Below are positions 8,950-18,233 of a DNA stretch of 64,000 nucleotides, piece after piece; position 1 is the first letter of the stretch; every line of letters starts with the position of its first letter. A model generated the notes under the pieces. It ran no database searches. It was not told where the DNA came from and saw only the letters and a program-made list of their open reading frames with translations. The translations under genes and the position numbers were made by a program. The DNA comes from Lacipirellula parvula (GTDB taxonomy: Bacteria; Planctomycetota; Planctomycetia; Pirellulales; Lacipirellulaceae), in assembly GCF_009177095.1 (NCBI RefSeq), contig NZ_AP021861.1:1240001-1304000 (forward strand), in the 5' to 3' direction.

Positions 8950-9981
8950 TCACCGCTGTTTTACCCGAGCGCCGGCGCCAGTCCCAGGCCTCGGCGGCAG
9001 TTGATTGTCGTCGCGTGCGTAGATCTTGCACACATTCTCGGCCCGCGTCGCGACTTGTTTGCGTAGCTTCGCCGGCCGGATGACCTCAGCATGCTCGCCG
9101 TAGCCCAGAATCCACCAAATGATTTCACTAAACCCCGATACTCGGGCGTGGAAGTCGAGCGATCCGTCGGCGCGCCATTCCAGCCGCTGCGTCTTGTGCC
9201 ACTCAACCTCGCTGACGTTCGTCGCCACGATCTTCGCGAATCGGATCGTCACCTGCTCGTCGGGAGAAGAACTCCGCATGATGTTCCAGGCATTGCCGAG
9301 GTATCGTTCGAGGTTAAAGCCGCGTGGTCGCGAATACTTCTGATCGAGCAGTTCGATATTCAGAATGCGGCTGACGTTGAACGTCCGCGGCCCCGAATGC
9401 AACGAACTCCGGCCGATCACGTACCAGGCGTGACGATCGAAGAACAGTTGGTAGGGACGTAGCTTTGTTTCGATCACCTCCCACTCTGTGAGGCTTTGGT
9501 AGCGAATCTGCGCCACATGCCGCTCGGCAAGCGACTCGACAAGCCGGGCGTAGACCGCTTCGCTTCCTTTCAATTGGTCGAGCGCATTCAAACGAATGCT
9601 GATGAAGCGCCCCAACAGCTGGACTTCCTTCCGCAAGTCCGCCGCCAGGGCGCCTTGGATCTTCAGCGCAGCAGATCGCGCGGCGCCGAAAAACGGCGCC
9701 TCCGTGCCGGCTCCCAAATCGCTTGTGAGCGCCACAATCGATAGCGCCTCATCGAAGCTGAAATTTGTCGGCCGTAGAAAATAGTCAGCCGTGATCGAGT
9801 AGCGGCCGCTCGTTTTGTCGAACTGCAGCGGCACGCCTGCTTCACGCAGCGTTTCGAGATCGCGAAAGGCGGTGCGTCGGCTCATGCCGCACGCCTTCGC
9901 CAAGGCGTCAGCGTTCTCCCCCTGACCAGCCTGCAAGGTTTGCAGCAGTTGCAGCAGGCGCGTGATTCGCTTGAGGTTCAT
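8950..9981 (-). CDS. WYL-domain HTH transcriptional regulator
   Basis: A 343-residue regulator. The N-terminus is a winged-helix domain (MNLKRITRLLQLLQTLQAGQ, then ACGMSRRTAFRDLETLREAG, typical of the DeoR/YafY type). A WYL-type ligand domain follows (YQLFFDRHAWYVIGRSS) and then a C-terminal WCX part. WYL proteins often sense nucleic acids or small ligands. The target is unknown. The start at 9981 is the first Met of the HTH. It lies inside the 3' end of the upstream TolC-like gene, giving a 74-base overlap. A longer frame reaching 10149 has an Arg/Pro-rich extension that I consider non-coding. Confidence 0.88.
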   Translation of the reverse strand: MNLKRITRLLQLLQTLQAGQGENADALAKACGMSRRTAFRDLETLREAGVPLQFDKTSGRYSITADYFLRPTNFSFDEALSIVALTSDLGAGTEAPFFGAARSAALKIQGALAADLRKEVQLLGRFISIRLNALDQLKGSEAVYARLVESLAERHVAQIRYQSLTEWEVIETKLRPYQLFFDRHAWYVIGRSSLHSGPRTFNVSRILNIELLDQKYSRPRGFNLERYLGNAWNIMRSSSPDEQVTIRFAKIVATNVSEVEWHKTQRLEWRADGSLDFHARVSGFSEIIWWILGYGEHAEVIRPAKLRKQVATRAENVCKIYARDDNQLPPRPGTGAGARVKQR

Positions 9982-12370
9982 AGGCGGCGGATCCGTCCGC
10001 ATCGCCCGGAGCTGCAGCCGCAGGAAGCGGTTGCGGAGCGCCAAACGGATTGGGGACGGCGGCAGCTGGAGAAGCGACGGGATTCGAAACGACGTTCGAG
10101 GACGCAAACGGATTCGAGGGAGCCGAACCTGCCGACGCGCCTGCGACAACTGCCCCTGCCGCGGGAGCTGTCGTGGGAAGAGCGGTGAGCGTCGACGGCT
10201 TCATCGTACTCGCTGCGGCGGCGGTTTCCAGGTACGAGACCGGCGCCATTGCATTTCCCGACACGTCCGCATCGCTGACCGACGCCTGCGGGCCCAATGC
10301 TTCCGCCGGCGGAGCCAACGGTTCGGGGACGATCGTCGGAACCGGACCTTCGTACGCGGCGCCCTTCGCCGTGCCGGGGGCCTGGTTGTAGACGCCGCGG
10401 CTCATCACGTTGGGACGCGTGAATCCGTAATCGATCGCCATCGCCGCGTCGCGACGGCGAGCCCGACGGGTCGCGTCGAAGTAAGCCTTGCCCGGCCACG
10501 GGCCTTCTTGCAGGAAGATGCCGTTGTATTCGAGCAGCGAACCCTTGCGGTAGTGGACCCGCATGATCGCCCGGTTGTAGTCGACCAGCGACCGGTAGTA
10601 CGCAGTTTGGGCGTCGGCCCGGCGTTGCTGCGCTTGGAGCAGCAGGTCGAGCGTCACGCGGCCTACCTCGTGAACAGCGGCGACGGCCTTCACTTCGTCT
10701 TCTTCGGAGTTCCAACGATTGAAGTTCGTTTGGGTGACGCCGTAGTTCAGATCGAGATCGCGGACCGCATCGCTCAGCTGATGCGAGACCGAGAGTTCCA
10801 AGTCTTGCAGCACGGCTCGCTCGCGAGCGAGCAACAGTTGCGAGTGCCGGACCGTCGTGTTGGGGAGGCGGAAGCCGATCGGCATGGTGAACTGCAGGCC
10901 GGCTTCCCATTCTTGGAAATCGCCGCTGGTGAGCGATTCGGCTGCGGTCGAGCCGTCGAGGAACGGCGGGATGCCGTTGCGCGGTACGTTGATCAAATCG
11001 TCGCCGGCGCCGAGCCAGCGGTACCGGCCGACGAGGTCGAGCCGCGGCAACAACAGATTCTTCGCCGCGATCAGTTCGAGTTCGCGCCGCTTGATCGTCC
11101 ACTTCTGCCGGCGGACTTCTTCGCGGCGGACGAGCGATTCGGAGTGGATGGTCGGCCAGTCGAACTTCACCGGGGCCACCGTCGGTTCGTCGCTCGGACG
11201 AATCAACCGACCGTCGGTGGCGGCGAGGCCCATCAGGTAGCGGAGGCGCGATTCGACGCGGAACAGATTCGTCTGGGCCGTTTCTACCTGCGTCTTGAAC
11301 AGGAAGAACTGGGCCCGCGATTGGGCTTCGGTGTTCGCTTCGCCGCCTTCGCCGCTGACGCGGAACTTGGCCATCACGCGACGCCAAGTTTCCAAGGCGC
11401 TAGCCTGACCGGTGCGGCGAGCCTCAAGCTCGCGGTAGCAATAGTAGAGTTCCCAGTAAGCGTCTTCGACGTCCCGCATCTGGTCGCGAACGCCCGCCTC
11501 GAAGTCGGTGAGCGTGACGTCGGTGCGGATCTTGGCGATCAACACGCCGTCGATTTGATCGGAAAAGTTGCCGTTCGCTTCCGAGAAGCTGCGCGGACCG
11601 GCGATGCGGTTGTACTCGACGCCGGCGCCTTGCAACAACGGCTGCGACACGCCCATTTCGACGTTCGCGAACCAATCGCTCGCCTGAGTACGACTGCCGT
11701 TGTTGTTCTGGTCGTAGTTGATGTTGTTGCGAACGTCGAACGTACCGCCGGTGACGGAGTTCTTCGTGATGCCAGTCGAATAACGGCCGGTATCCTGACG
11801 GAACAGCGGATTGAAGAAGTCGGGCGCCGCGGCCAGACCGAAGTTCTGCGGACGATCGTTTTTCTGCCACGTGAGGCTCGAGTCGAGCTGGGCGTCGAAT
11901 TCCGACAGCGCCGCTTCGACGCCGCGGCCGCTAAACTGGCTGCCGGTATTGCCGCCGTAGCCGCTCTCGGTTAGAGCCGGGTCGTAGGTGGTGAGGGCGT
12001 TGCCGCCGCCGGCCGTGAGCGCTTCGGGCGCCGTGGTCGAAATGTTCTGGCCGCCGTCGTTGATGCGGCCGCCCAAGTTGCGAATGACGGTGCTGTTTTC
12101 GAGCGTCAGCCGCACGACCTCTTCCAGCGTGAGGTCCCACATCTTAAAGCTGTCGGCGTTGGCGAGCGTCAGCGGGGCTTGAGCGGAGGAGACGTCGTTG
12201 ATCGGCGTGGTGTGAACATCGGGGTATTCGATGTTCGTCGCGACGTCCATGTAGTGAGAGAGATCGCCGTCTTCCTTGAAGTAGAAGGGCTGAATCGGCG
12301 TGCAACCGCTGCAGAGCGTGAGCCCGCACAGCAGCAGCGAGGTTGCCGTTCGTAGTTGCCGATTCATCAT
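9908..12370 (-). CDS. TolC-family outer membrane protein
   Basis: A large TolC-like outer membrane efflux component of 820 residues, compared with about 450-550 in most TolC proteins. It starts with a lipoprotein-type signal (SLLLCGLTLCSGC). Residues from about 270 to 640 show the two helical TolC repeats, including LQFTMPIGFRLPNTTVRHS and VGRVTLDLLLQAQQRRADAQ. The N-terminal 250 residues and the Ala/Pro-rich C-terminal 150 residues are extensions of the kind seen in planctomycetes. The start is placed at the adjacent Met codons at 12370 and 12367. No inner-membrane pump or adaptor gene is adjacent. The last 74 bases overlap the WYL regulator gene. Confidence 0.88.
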   Translation of the reverse strand: MMNRQLRTATSLLLCGLTLCSGCTPIQPFYFKEDGDLSHYMDVATNIEYPDVHTTPINDVSSAQAPLTLANADSFKMWDLTLEEVVRLTLENSTVIRNLGGRINDGGQNISTTAPEALTAGGGNALTTYDPALTESGYGGNTGSQFSGRGVEAALSEFDAQLDSSLTWQKNDRPQNFGLAAAPDFFNPLFRQDTGRYSTGITKNSVTGGTFDVRNNINYDQNNNGSRTQASDWFANVEMGVSQPLLQGAGVEYNRIAGPRSFSEANGNFSDQIDGVLIAKIRTDVTLTDFEAGVRDQMRDVEDAYWELYYCYRELEARRTGQASALETWRRVMAKFRVSGEGGEANTEAQSRAQFFLFKTQVETAQTNLFRVESRLRYLMGLAATDGRLIRPSDEPTVAPVKFDWPTIHSESLVRREEVRRQKWTIKRRELELIAAKNLLLPRLDLVGRYRWLGAGDDLINVPRNGIPPFLDGSTAAESLTSGDFQEWEAGLQFTMPIGFRLPNTTVRHSQLLLARERAVLQDLELSVSHQLSDAVRDLDLNYGVTQTNFNRWNSEEDEVKAVAAVHEVGRVTLDLLLQAQQRRADAQTAYYRSLVDYNRAIMRVHYRKGSLLEYNGIFLQEGPWPGKAYFDATRRARRRDAAMAIDYGFTRPNVMSRGVYNQAPGTAKGAAYEGPVPTIVPEPLAPPAEALGPQASVSDADVSGNAMAPVSYLETAAAASTMKPSTLTALPTTAPAAGAVVAGASAGSAPSNPFASSNVVSNPVASPAAAVPNPFGAPQPLPAAAAPGDADGSAAYEPQANHAPAATAANLAGWSGGER

Positions 12371-12627
12371 GCGCGATCTTTCCGCCCGTTTCGCACCCCC
12401 CAGTGCGTCGCCGCGGCGTGTGGCGCCGCGACGTTTACGTTGTTTCGCTAGCACTGCGCGACGGGCGAACAGCTCGCGCGCAGGCTGACGAATTACTCAG
12501 TACAGGTGGTATCGTCTGCGTAATTGGCAAACTTTGACATTTTTCGCATTTCACGAAGCGCATCGCTAGCATTGCCAGCGGCGTCGATCGCGCTGCGGAC
12601 TTTAGTGAGTAACCGCAGGCGATGCGG

Positions 12628-13104
12628 TTACACGTCCATGCCGCCGACGCCGTCGAGCTTCGTGCCGCCGGCCGCTTCCGCGGCTCGCGCTGCTAGCTGA
12701 CCGGCGGCTATGAAGCGGTCGAACTCAACTAGCACCGCGCGATGAACGCGCTCGACGAGCCATGCTTGCACTGCAGGCGGAACGCCGCCGCAGGTTTCGC
12801 TCACCAGCGTCGTTTCCAGGATCACTTCGTCGCACTTGCGATCGCCGGCGTCGGTGCGAGCGACCCCTTCGAACTCGAACCGGCATGCCCCCTCGACGTC
12901 GCTGTTCGCGAAGCGGAAGACGCAGCGGGCGTTCTGGAGGAAGTAGGTTCGCTCGACGCCGTACGAGTTGATCGCTGATTGCATATGCTCGGCCCGCCGC
13001 CGCTGCGTCGGCGACGCATCCATGGGGATGTCGGTCCGCCCGATGGTGCGCAGCGGAATGCACTCGAATTCAACGTCGACGACCGAAGCTTGCGGATCGA
13101 ACAT
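12628..13104 (-). CDS. conserved protein of unknown function
   Basis: A 158-residue soluble protein with the ribosome site AAGGAG 11 bases before the ATG. It contains EHMQSAINSYGVERTYFLQN, then a beta-rich middle part (CRFEFEGVART) and a helical C-terminus ending in a Gly-rich tail. No family recognised. The next minus-strand gene upstream is about 200 bases away, across a REP-like palindrome. Confidence 0.6.
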   Translation of the reverse strand: MFDPQASVVDVEFECIPLRTIGRTDIPMDASPTQRRRAEHMQSAINSYGVERTYFLQNARCVFRFANSDVEGACRFEFEGVARTDAGDRKCDEVILETTLVSETCGGVPPAVQAWLVERVHRAVLVEFDRFIAAGQLAARAAEAAGGTKLDGVGGMDV

Positions 13105-13179
13105 AGCGCGGCGGCTCCTTCAATCACTATCGTGGCGTCAAACGCGAGAAGACGCCAGTGATCACTCCCCCGTAAAAAA

Positions 13180-13207
13180 TTAGCCCCCGGTTCTTCAAAC
13201 CGGGGGC
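13180..13207. repeat. REP-like palindrome, GGTTCTTCAAACC family
   Basis: A TTAG foot is followed by a hairpin whose arms CCCCCGGTT and AACCGGGGG close on a CTTC-type loop. Close copies occur at 25015, 25076 (inverted), 50399, 50437 and 55647. Confidence 0.85.
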
Positions 13208-13305
13208 CAAACGACGTTCAATTCTAGGTCGCTCCGCACAAAGTGCCGCGGAGCGGCGATGGGGACGTTCCCACGCGGAGAGTGGGAACGAGCGGCCAAC
13301 GCAAC

Positions 13306-15600
13306 TTACGGCGCAGCTGGCGGCAGGATCCAGCCGATTGTCAGCCACCCATCCTGCACCTCAAGCTGATCAAGCAACAACGTCCCGACGTTGGTGATCC
13401 GGATCGGATCGATCGGAATCTCCGCTGGAAAGCTTTCGCCAGCATTCGCGCGGGCGTTCATGTTCTTCGCCAGCGTGCTGCGAAAGCCTGACTGCTGAGC
13501 CGTCATTTGCTTGTCCCACGCGGGGTCAAATCCAGTCGGGAAGACTTCGATGTCGCCGACCCGCTTCAGCACAATGCGATCGTCCGCTTGGGTAATCGCG
13601 TAGGTGATGATGAAGTCCCAGTTCGAATACTCCATGTCGTCGCTGACGAGCTTCGACGCCCGGACGCGAATGACCACTTTGCCGTCGTCGAACCGGACGC
13701 CGACCGGCGCTTCCGGGTTGAGCGTGATCGAGTACGGCTTGAACGGCGGCAGTGCCGGCGGATCGTTCGGCCCGCGTTCGTCGGCCTGGCCCTCGACGAC
13801 CTGATCGAGCGTCTTCGACGCGCTGTTGACCACCGCGGCGCCGGTCGCGGCCGCTGCCGCCAATTCCGGCTTTTTCACTGACAGTACCTTGATCCAATTC
13901 GGCACGTTGCCGTCCAGGATCGGCTGCTGCTCGGCGGTTTCTTGGCTGATCCTCGCCGAAGCCAACGCAATCGGCAGGTAGTTGTTCACCGCCGATTCGT
14001 GAATCTGCAGCGTGAGGTCTTGCCCCGGCTTCACCGGCGGCCGCGGGCTGTCGGCCGCAATCTGGTTGCGAGCAGCGAACGTCGAATCGGCGGCGACCCC
14101 TTCAGGAGAGGAAGTTAGCCGCGTCGTGTCGGGGAACATGTCGCGCCGCACCAGCGGATCGCGAATCTTCTGCTGGTAACGCAACCTCGCGTCGCCCAGA
14201 TCCTTCGCCACGCGTTCGTTAAATTCTTTGATGACGTTCTGCCGCGTATGCTCGGCAGAAATCCGCTCGGCTTGCGCCTTCGACTGCGACGCCCGCTTCC
14301 ATGCCACCTTCGTGATCAGCCCGGCGGCGAACTGGCCGCCAGTCTTCTGAATCGAGTTGATGTGCGTTCGCGTATCAACGCTCGCAACGGCCGGGTCGGC
14401 CTCGAACAATGCGTCGCTGATCGAAATCCGCTTGCTAGCCGTGTAAGTGGTTTGGCCTTGGCTGTTGATCACCACCGGGCCGTTGTAGCCGCGGGTCCGC
14501 GATTGCGCGAGGCCGTCGAGGTGGACCATCAGTTGGATTTTGTCCTCGGCCGGCTGCAGTTCGTAGCGAACTGAACCGAGCGTGTGGGCCGTGCCGAAAA
14601 TGCTCGTTCCGAGGATGCAGTCGCGCACCGGTCGGACTTGATCGAGATTCCGATTCGGCATCCGGTCCACGAAGTTGACCGAGAACTGCGCCGAAATGTT
14701 CTTCTGCGCAAACCGCTCGCGGATCAGTTGGACGAAGTCGTTCGAGTGGCCGAGGTTGTCGATCACGCCCAGGATGCGGCCGACCTTCCAACCAGTTTCG
14801 GTGGTAGGCCGTTCGAGATGCCGCTGCAGTTCCGTACCGAGCGAGTTGAGTAGCCGCTCGTATTCGCTGCGGAGGTCGCGCGACTGCGCCGCGGCGCCCC
14901 AACTGGCGAGCGCACGATACTTGGCGATCGCCCGGGCGGCGTCGGTGAAGACCGGCAGTTCCAACCCAGGTTGATTGGCGCGGAAGCGGTTGAGAACTTC
15001 GTCGAGTTGCAAAAGCGTGCCGCGCGAAACTTCGGCATTGTCGTCAAAGTTCGGCGCGAGCTGATCCCACAGCAGGAACTTCTTCCAATTCTGCGCGAGT
15101 GGCGAATTGCCGCCCATCGCGGCGACGAGAGCTTGGGCCTTGTCGCGCATGTTCGCACGGATGGCGGCGAACTCTTCCGGGGTGAGCGGCTTGTAGTTGC
15201 CAACGTCAGCCGCGGCAAGCTTCGCGAAATCGCCTTGATAGCCGGCGCCGACTTCGTTGGCGTAGACGGCGAGCGTCTTGCGCAACTTTTGGAATGGTTC
15301 GAGTTGCAGGCCGTTCGCCTTACCGGCGAGCCGCGTGAGCGTTTGGTTCAGCAGGAGCGGATCGGCTTCGGCGCCTTTCCCGAGTTCCGCGCGGAGTTGA
15401 TCTGCTTTGAGATAGGTCCGCCAGCGGACGCCATTTTCGCCGTCGCCAAGCCAGGCATCGATTTCGTCAAGCGCCGCTGTGACGGGGGCCGGATTAAGCG
15501 TGGCAACCGGAGGCGTTTGGGCGTGCACGGATGATCCGCCCAGCAGCGTTCCCGCCAATAAGACTCCAACTGCTGCAATGTTCCAAAGGCGCGCTCTCAC
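13306..15600 (-). CDS. large secreted protein of unknown function
   Basis: About 764 residues, exported. A GTG at 15600 gives a standard signal peptide ending SSVHAQTPP and has GGGAG about 8 bases upstream. An ATG 10 codons earlier (15630) is the alternative. The mature protein is mostly helical in the first half, with a beta-rich C-terminal half including VVIRVRASKLVSDDMEYSNW and VLKRVGDIEVFP. I do not recognise a domain. Secreted proteins of this size and composition are common in planctomycete genomes. No enzymatic motif is visible. Confidence 0.78.
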   Translation of the reverse strand: MRARLWNIAAVGVLLAGTLLGGSSVHAQTPPVATLNPAPVTAALDEIDAWLGDGENGVRWRTYLKADQLRAELGKGAEADPLLLNQTLTRLAGKANGLQLEPFQKLRKTLAVYANEVGAGYQGDFAKLAAADVGNYKPLTPEEFAAIRANMRDKAQALVAAMGGNSPLAQNWKKFLLWDQLAPNFDDNAEVSRGTLLQLDEVLNRFRANQPGLELPVFTDAARAIAKYRALASWGAAAQSRDLRSEYERLLNSLGTELQRHLERPTTETGWKVGRILGVIDNLGHSNDFVQLIRERFAQKNISAQFSVNFVDRMPNRNLDQVRPVRDCILGTSIFGTAHTLGSVRYELQPAEDKIQLMVHLDGLAQSRTRGYNGPVVINSQGQTTYTASKRISISDALFEADPAVASVDTRTHINSIQKTGGQFAAGLITKVAWKRASQSKAQAERISAEHTRQNVIKEFNERVAKDLGDARLRYQQKIRDPLVRRDMFPDTTRLTSSPEGVAADSTFAARNQIAADSPRPPVKPGQDLTLQIHESAVNNYLPIALASARISQETAEQQPILDGNVPNWIKVLSVKKPELAAAAATGAAVVNSASKTLDQVVEGQADERGPNDPPALPPFKPYSITLNPEAPVGVRFDDGKVVIRVRASKLVSDDMEYSNWDFIITYAITQADDRIVLKRVGDIEVFPTGFDPAWDKQMTAQQSGFRSTLAKNMNARANAGESFPAEIPIDPIRITNVGTLLLDQLEVQDGWLTIGWILPPAAP

Positions 15601-15875
15601 AGATGCTCTCCCTACGTCCCAGATGTTCATGGAAATGTCGGCGTTCCTGCCTCGGCCCCATGCTACCGGTAAGTTGCGTCTTGCGCCAATTCTCCATCTC
15701 GCCTAATCGTGCAAATCGCGTACCGCGGCTTGCCGAATGGGATGGATGCCCACCGCTCCTGGGAAGCGGCGTGGCGCTCCTGAAAGTTACGCCGCCAGCG
15801 CGCAGCAGGCGGCGCAAAAACCGGTTTAACCGGGATAACGGGGAGAATCGCTGCCCAACCGCAGCGGAGCAATCG

Positions 15876-17549
15876 CTACTCGCCGTCGCGTAATCGGTTG
15901 AAATAGTCCTCTGCGTTTTCACGCTGAGTGCGGGGAAGCTGCTCGATCACCAGCGGATCGGCCGGCTCGCTCGCCTGGGCAGCCATTTCTTCCTGGATCG
16001 CCTCGCGGACGTTGCCGCGGAGGTTCGGGCCGTCGGCCTCGCCGGTGATCACGGCGGGACCTTGGTTTGGCTTCTGCTTCACCTGCGTGTCGCGGAACGC
16101 GGCGTCGGTTTCGTCGCGGGTGCCGGCGCCGCCGCGGCCTTTGCCCATTCCCTTGCCGTTGCCATTTCCTTGGCCGCCAGGTTTTTGGCCGAAGCGTCCA
16201 TTCATGTTGCCGCCGCCTTGGCATTTTTCGCACCCGGCGCCCTGGCATTCTTCGCAGCTCATCGACGCTTTGGCCATCTCGAGCTGATCCATCGCGGCGT
16301 CGAGCATCTCGCTCTCGCCCATGTCTTGCTTCATTTGCTCCAGCTGTTGCGACATTTGGTCCATCGCTTGCGCCGCCGCCTGCTGATCGCCCTTTTCCAT
16401 CGCCTGCTTCGCCTGGGCGATTTGCTGCGCGAGCTTTTGCATTTGCTCCGACTGCTGTTGCTGCTTTTGCATTTGGTCGAGCTTCTGCTGCATCTCGCCC
16501 GCCTTGGCGAGGTTGCCTTGCTGCTTTTGCTTCGCGATCTCCTGCTTCAGCTGGTCCATCGCCTGCTGCTGGCCGGCCGCGGCTTGGTCGAGCTTCTTCT
16601 GCAATTGCGCGAGCTGCTTCTGCAATTGCTGCTTGCCGGCGTTGTCGAGCTTGCCCGCCTTCAGCTGCTCCTTGATTTTATCGAGTTCCTTCTGAGCCTG
16701 ATCCCAGTCGCCGCTTTTCATCGCGTCGACCATCTTCTCGGCCGGGCCTTTGCTGAAATCCTTCATGCTGGCGAGCTGCTTTTTCAGCTCCTGATCGCCG
16801 CCCAGCTTTTCCTTGCGATCATTCAGCTGCTTGGCGAGATCGTTCATCTTCACCAGCGCCTGCTTGCGATCGACGTCTTTCTTGTCGGCGAGCTTCTCGA
16901 CCTTCTTGTCGACCTGGAGCAGCAACGACTCGGCCTCTTTGAGGCCCTTCTTCGCCGCTTCCTTCCGTTTTTCGACGAGCTTCTTCCGCAGCGCCTCGGT
17001 CGTGTTCTCCAGCGCTTGCGGCGTGAGCTTGTTCGCTTGCGGGCTGGCACTGCTTTGCACCTGCTGATTGTCGACGAGCAAGATGAGCGCCGCCGTCAGC
17101 AGCGCCGGCGCAAGCGGCAGCAGCGCAATGCTGCCAACGCGAACGCGGAACTGTTGGGAAATCTCCAACCGGCTCACCGCCCGCACCGCATCATTCAGCA
17201 GTGCTTGGCCTGCAGGCGTTTCGGACAGCTCGGCAGGCAGCGAGAGGCTGCTCGCCACGCGCTCCCGCAATCCGAAGCGGCGATCGATTTCCATCGCGGC
17301 TTCGAGTTCGCTGCGGCCACGGAAGAACATCCAGCCGAGGGCTACGCCCAGGCCGCCGACGAACGCGGCGCCGAGCCACCAGGCTGTCCAGTCCGCCGGC
17401 AGGTTTTCGACGGCGACGAACTTCGGCACCGCAATCGCCACGGCCGCGACGATCAGCGCCACGAACCAGCAATGGACCAGCCGATTGAGAAACAGCTCCA
17501 TCCACAGTCGACGGCGGGCCCGAGCAACTTGCTGGCGGATCTGGTCCAT
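15876..17549 (-). CDS. membrane-anchored coiled-coil protein with CxxCxG zinc motif
   Basis: A 557-residue protein. Two transmembrane segments lie near residues 22-42 and 55-75, and a third near 139-159. A long Gln/Lys/Met-rich coiled coil runs from about 170 to 420. Then comes CEECQGAGCEKCQGGG, a DnaJ-like CxxCxGxG pair that probably binds zinc, followed by a Gly-rich stretch and a short acidic end. The membrane topology recalls DUF4175-type proteins, but the match is weak. The start at 17549 (MDQIRQQVAR) is preferred over an upstream frame start at 17630. No function is assigned. Confidence 0.75.
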   Translation of the reverse strand: MDQIRQQVARARRRLWMELFLNRLVHCWFVALIVAAVAIAVPKFVAVENLPADWTAWWLGAAFVGGLGVALGWMFFRGRSELEAAMEIDRRFGLRERVASSLSLPAELSETPAGQALLNDAVRAVSRLEISQQFRVRVGSIALLPLAPALLTAALILLVDNQQVQSSASPQANKLTPQALENTTEALRKKLVEKRKEAAKKGLKEAESLLLQVDKKVEKLADKKDVDRKQALVKMNDLAKQLNDRKEKLGGDQELKKQLASMKDFSKGPAEKMVDAMKSGDWDQAQKELDKIKEQLKAGKLDNAGKQQLQKQLAQLQKKLDQAAAGQQQAMDQLKQEIAKQKQQGNLAKAGEMQQKLDQMQKQQQQSEQMQKLAQQIAQAKQAMEKGDQQAAAQAMDQMSQQLEQMKQDMGESEMLDAAMDQLEMAKASMSCEECQGAGCEKCQGGGNMNGRFGQKPGGQGNGNGKGMGKGRGGAGTRDETDAAFRDTQVKQKPNQGPAVITGEADGPNLRGNVREAIQEEMAAQASEPADPLVIEQLPRTQRENAEDYFNRLRDGE

Positions 17550-17736
17550 GGCGGGCGTTCCTGAAAACGGGGAGGCGGAGACGAATCGTCGGCCGACAGC
17601 TATTGTATCGGCGCCGGCCGAACGGGTCACGCTGAACCGCTCGTCCTGGGCGCCATTTGAGGGGTAAACTGTTAACGGCGGCGGATTCTGGCGGTTTAGT
17701 GGTTGAGACGCTGGGACTATGCTGTTTTCGCCCGTC

Positions 17737-17765
17737 GCTCCGGCGGGTCGTTGACCCGCGGCTAC
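17737..17765. repeat. REP-like palindrome, GCTCAACGAGC-type family
   Basis: The hairpin arms GGCGGGTC and GACCCGC enclose GTT and are followed by the GTAG foot read on the minus strand. Related copies lie at 41452, 60019 and 63343. Confidence 0.75.
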
Positions 17766-17779
17766 TGTGAGATCCTTTG

Positions 17780-18211
17780 ATGTCCGTGCAGCCTACCGTT
17801 CCCCTGCCCCGCCCTGCCGACCGGCCCGACGCCGACGTCGTCATCTACGACGGCGACTGCGGCATCTGCACCGCCCAGGTCAGCAAGCTGCCATGGTGGG
17901 ATTGCCGCGGGAAGCTGGCGTACCTCTCGCTGCACGATCCCGAAGTTCGCGAGCGGTTCCCCGACCTGCCGCACGAACGGATGATGGAAGAAATGGTGAT
18001 CGTCGATCGCCACGGCAACCGGCACTGGGGCCCGGCGGCGATCCGTTACCTTACCGGCCGACTGCGTCGCCTCTGGTGGGCGGCGCCGGTGCTCTACTTC
18101 CCCGGCAGCATGCTCGTGTGGCGACCGCTCTACCGGTGGATCGCACGGAATCGCTATCGGCTGAGCGCCTCGTCGTGCGACTCGGGCGCGTGCCAGTTGC
18201 ATTTGAAGTGA
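17780..18211 (+). CDS. DCC-family thiol-disulfide oxidoreductase-like protein
   Basis: A 143-residue member of the DCC family (DUF393), which shares a thioredoxin-like fold. The defining motif YDGDCGICTAQV lies near residue 25. The C-terminal half has a hydrophobic segment (WWAAPVLYFPGSMLVW) and ends with a Cys pair in SSCDSGAC, which is less usual. The ATG at 17780 is used. The TTG one codon earlier is in frame but not needed. It converges on panB, which ends 22 bases downstream on the other strand. Confidence 0.85.
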   Translation: MSVQPTVPLPRPADRPDADVVIYDGDCGICTAQVSKLPWWDCRGKLAYLSLHDPEVRERFPDLPHERMMEEMVIVDRHGNRHWGPAAIRYLTGRLRRLWWAAPVLYFPGSMLVWRPLYRWIARNRYRLSASSCDSGACQLHLK

Positions 18212-18233
18212 GCGAATCGACGCTCAAGGCGCA

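Noticed and set aside
9962-11974. 670-codon frame antisense to the TolC-like gene
   Set aside because: It is a shadow of the TolC-like gene and contains no motif.
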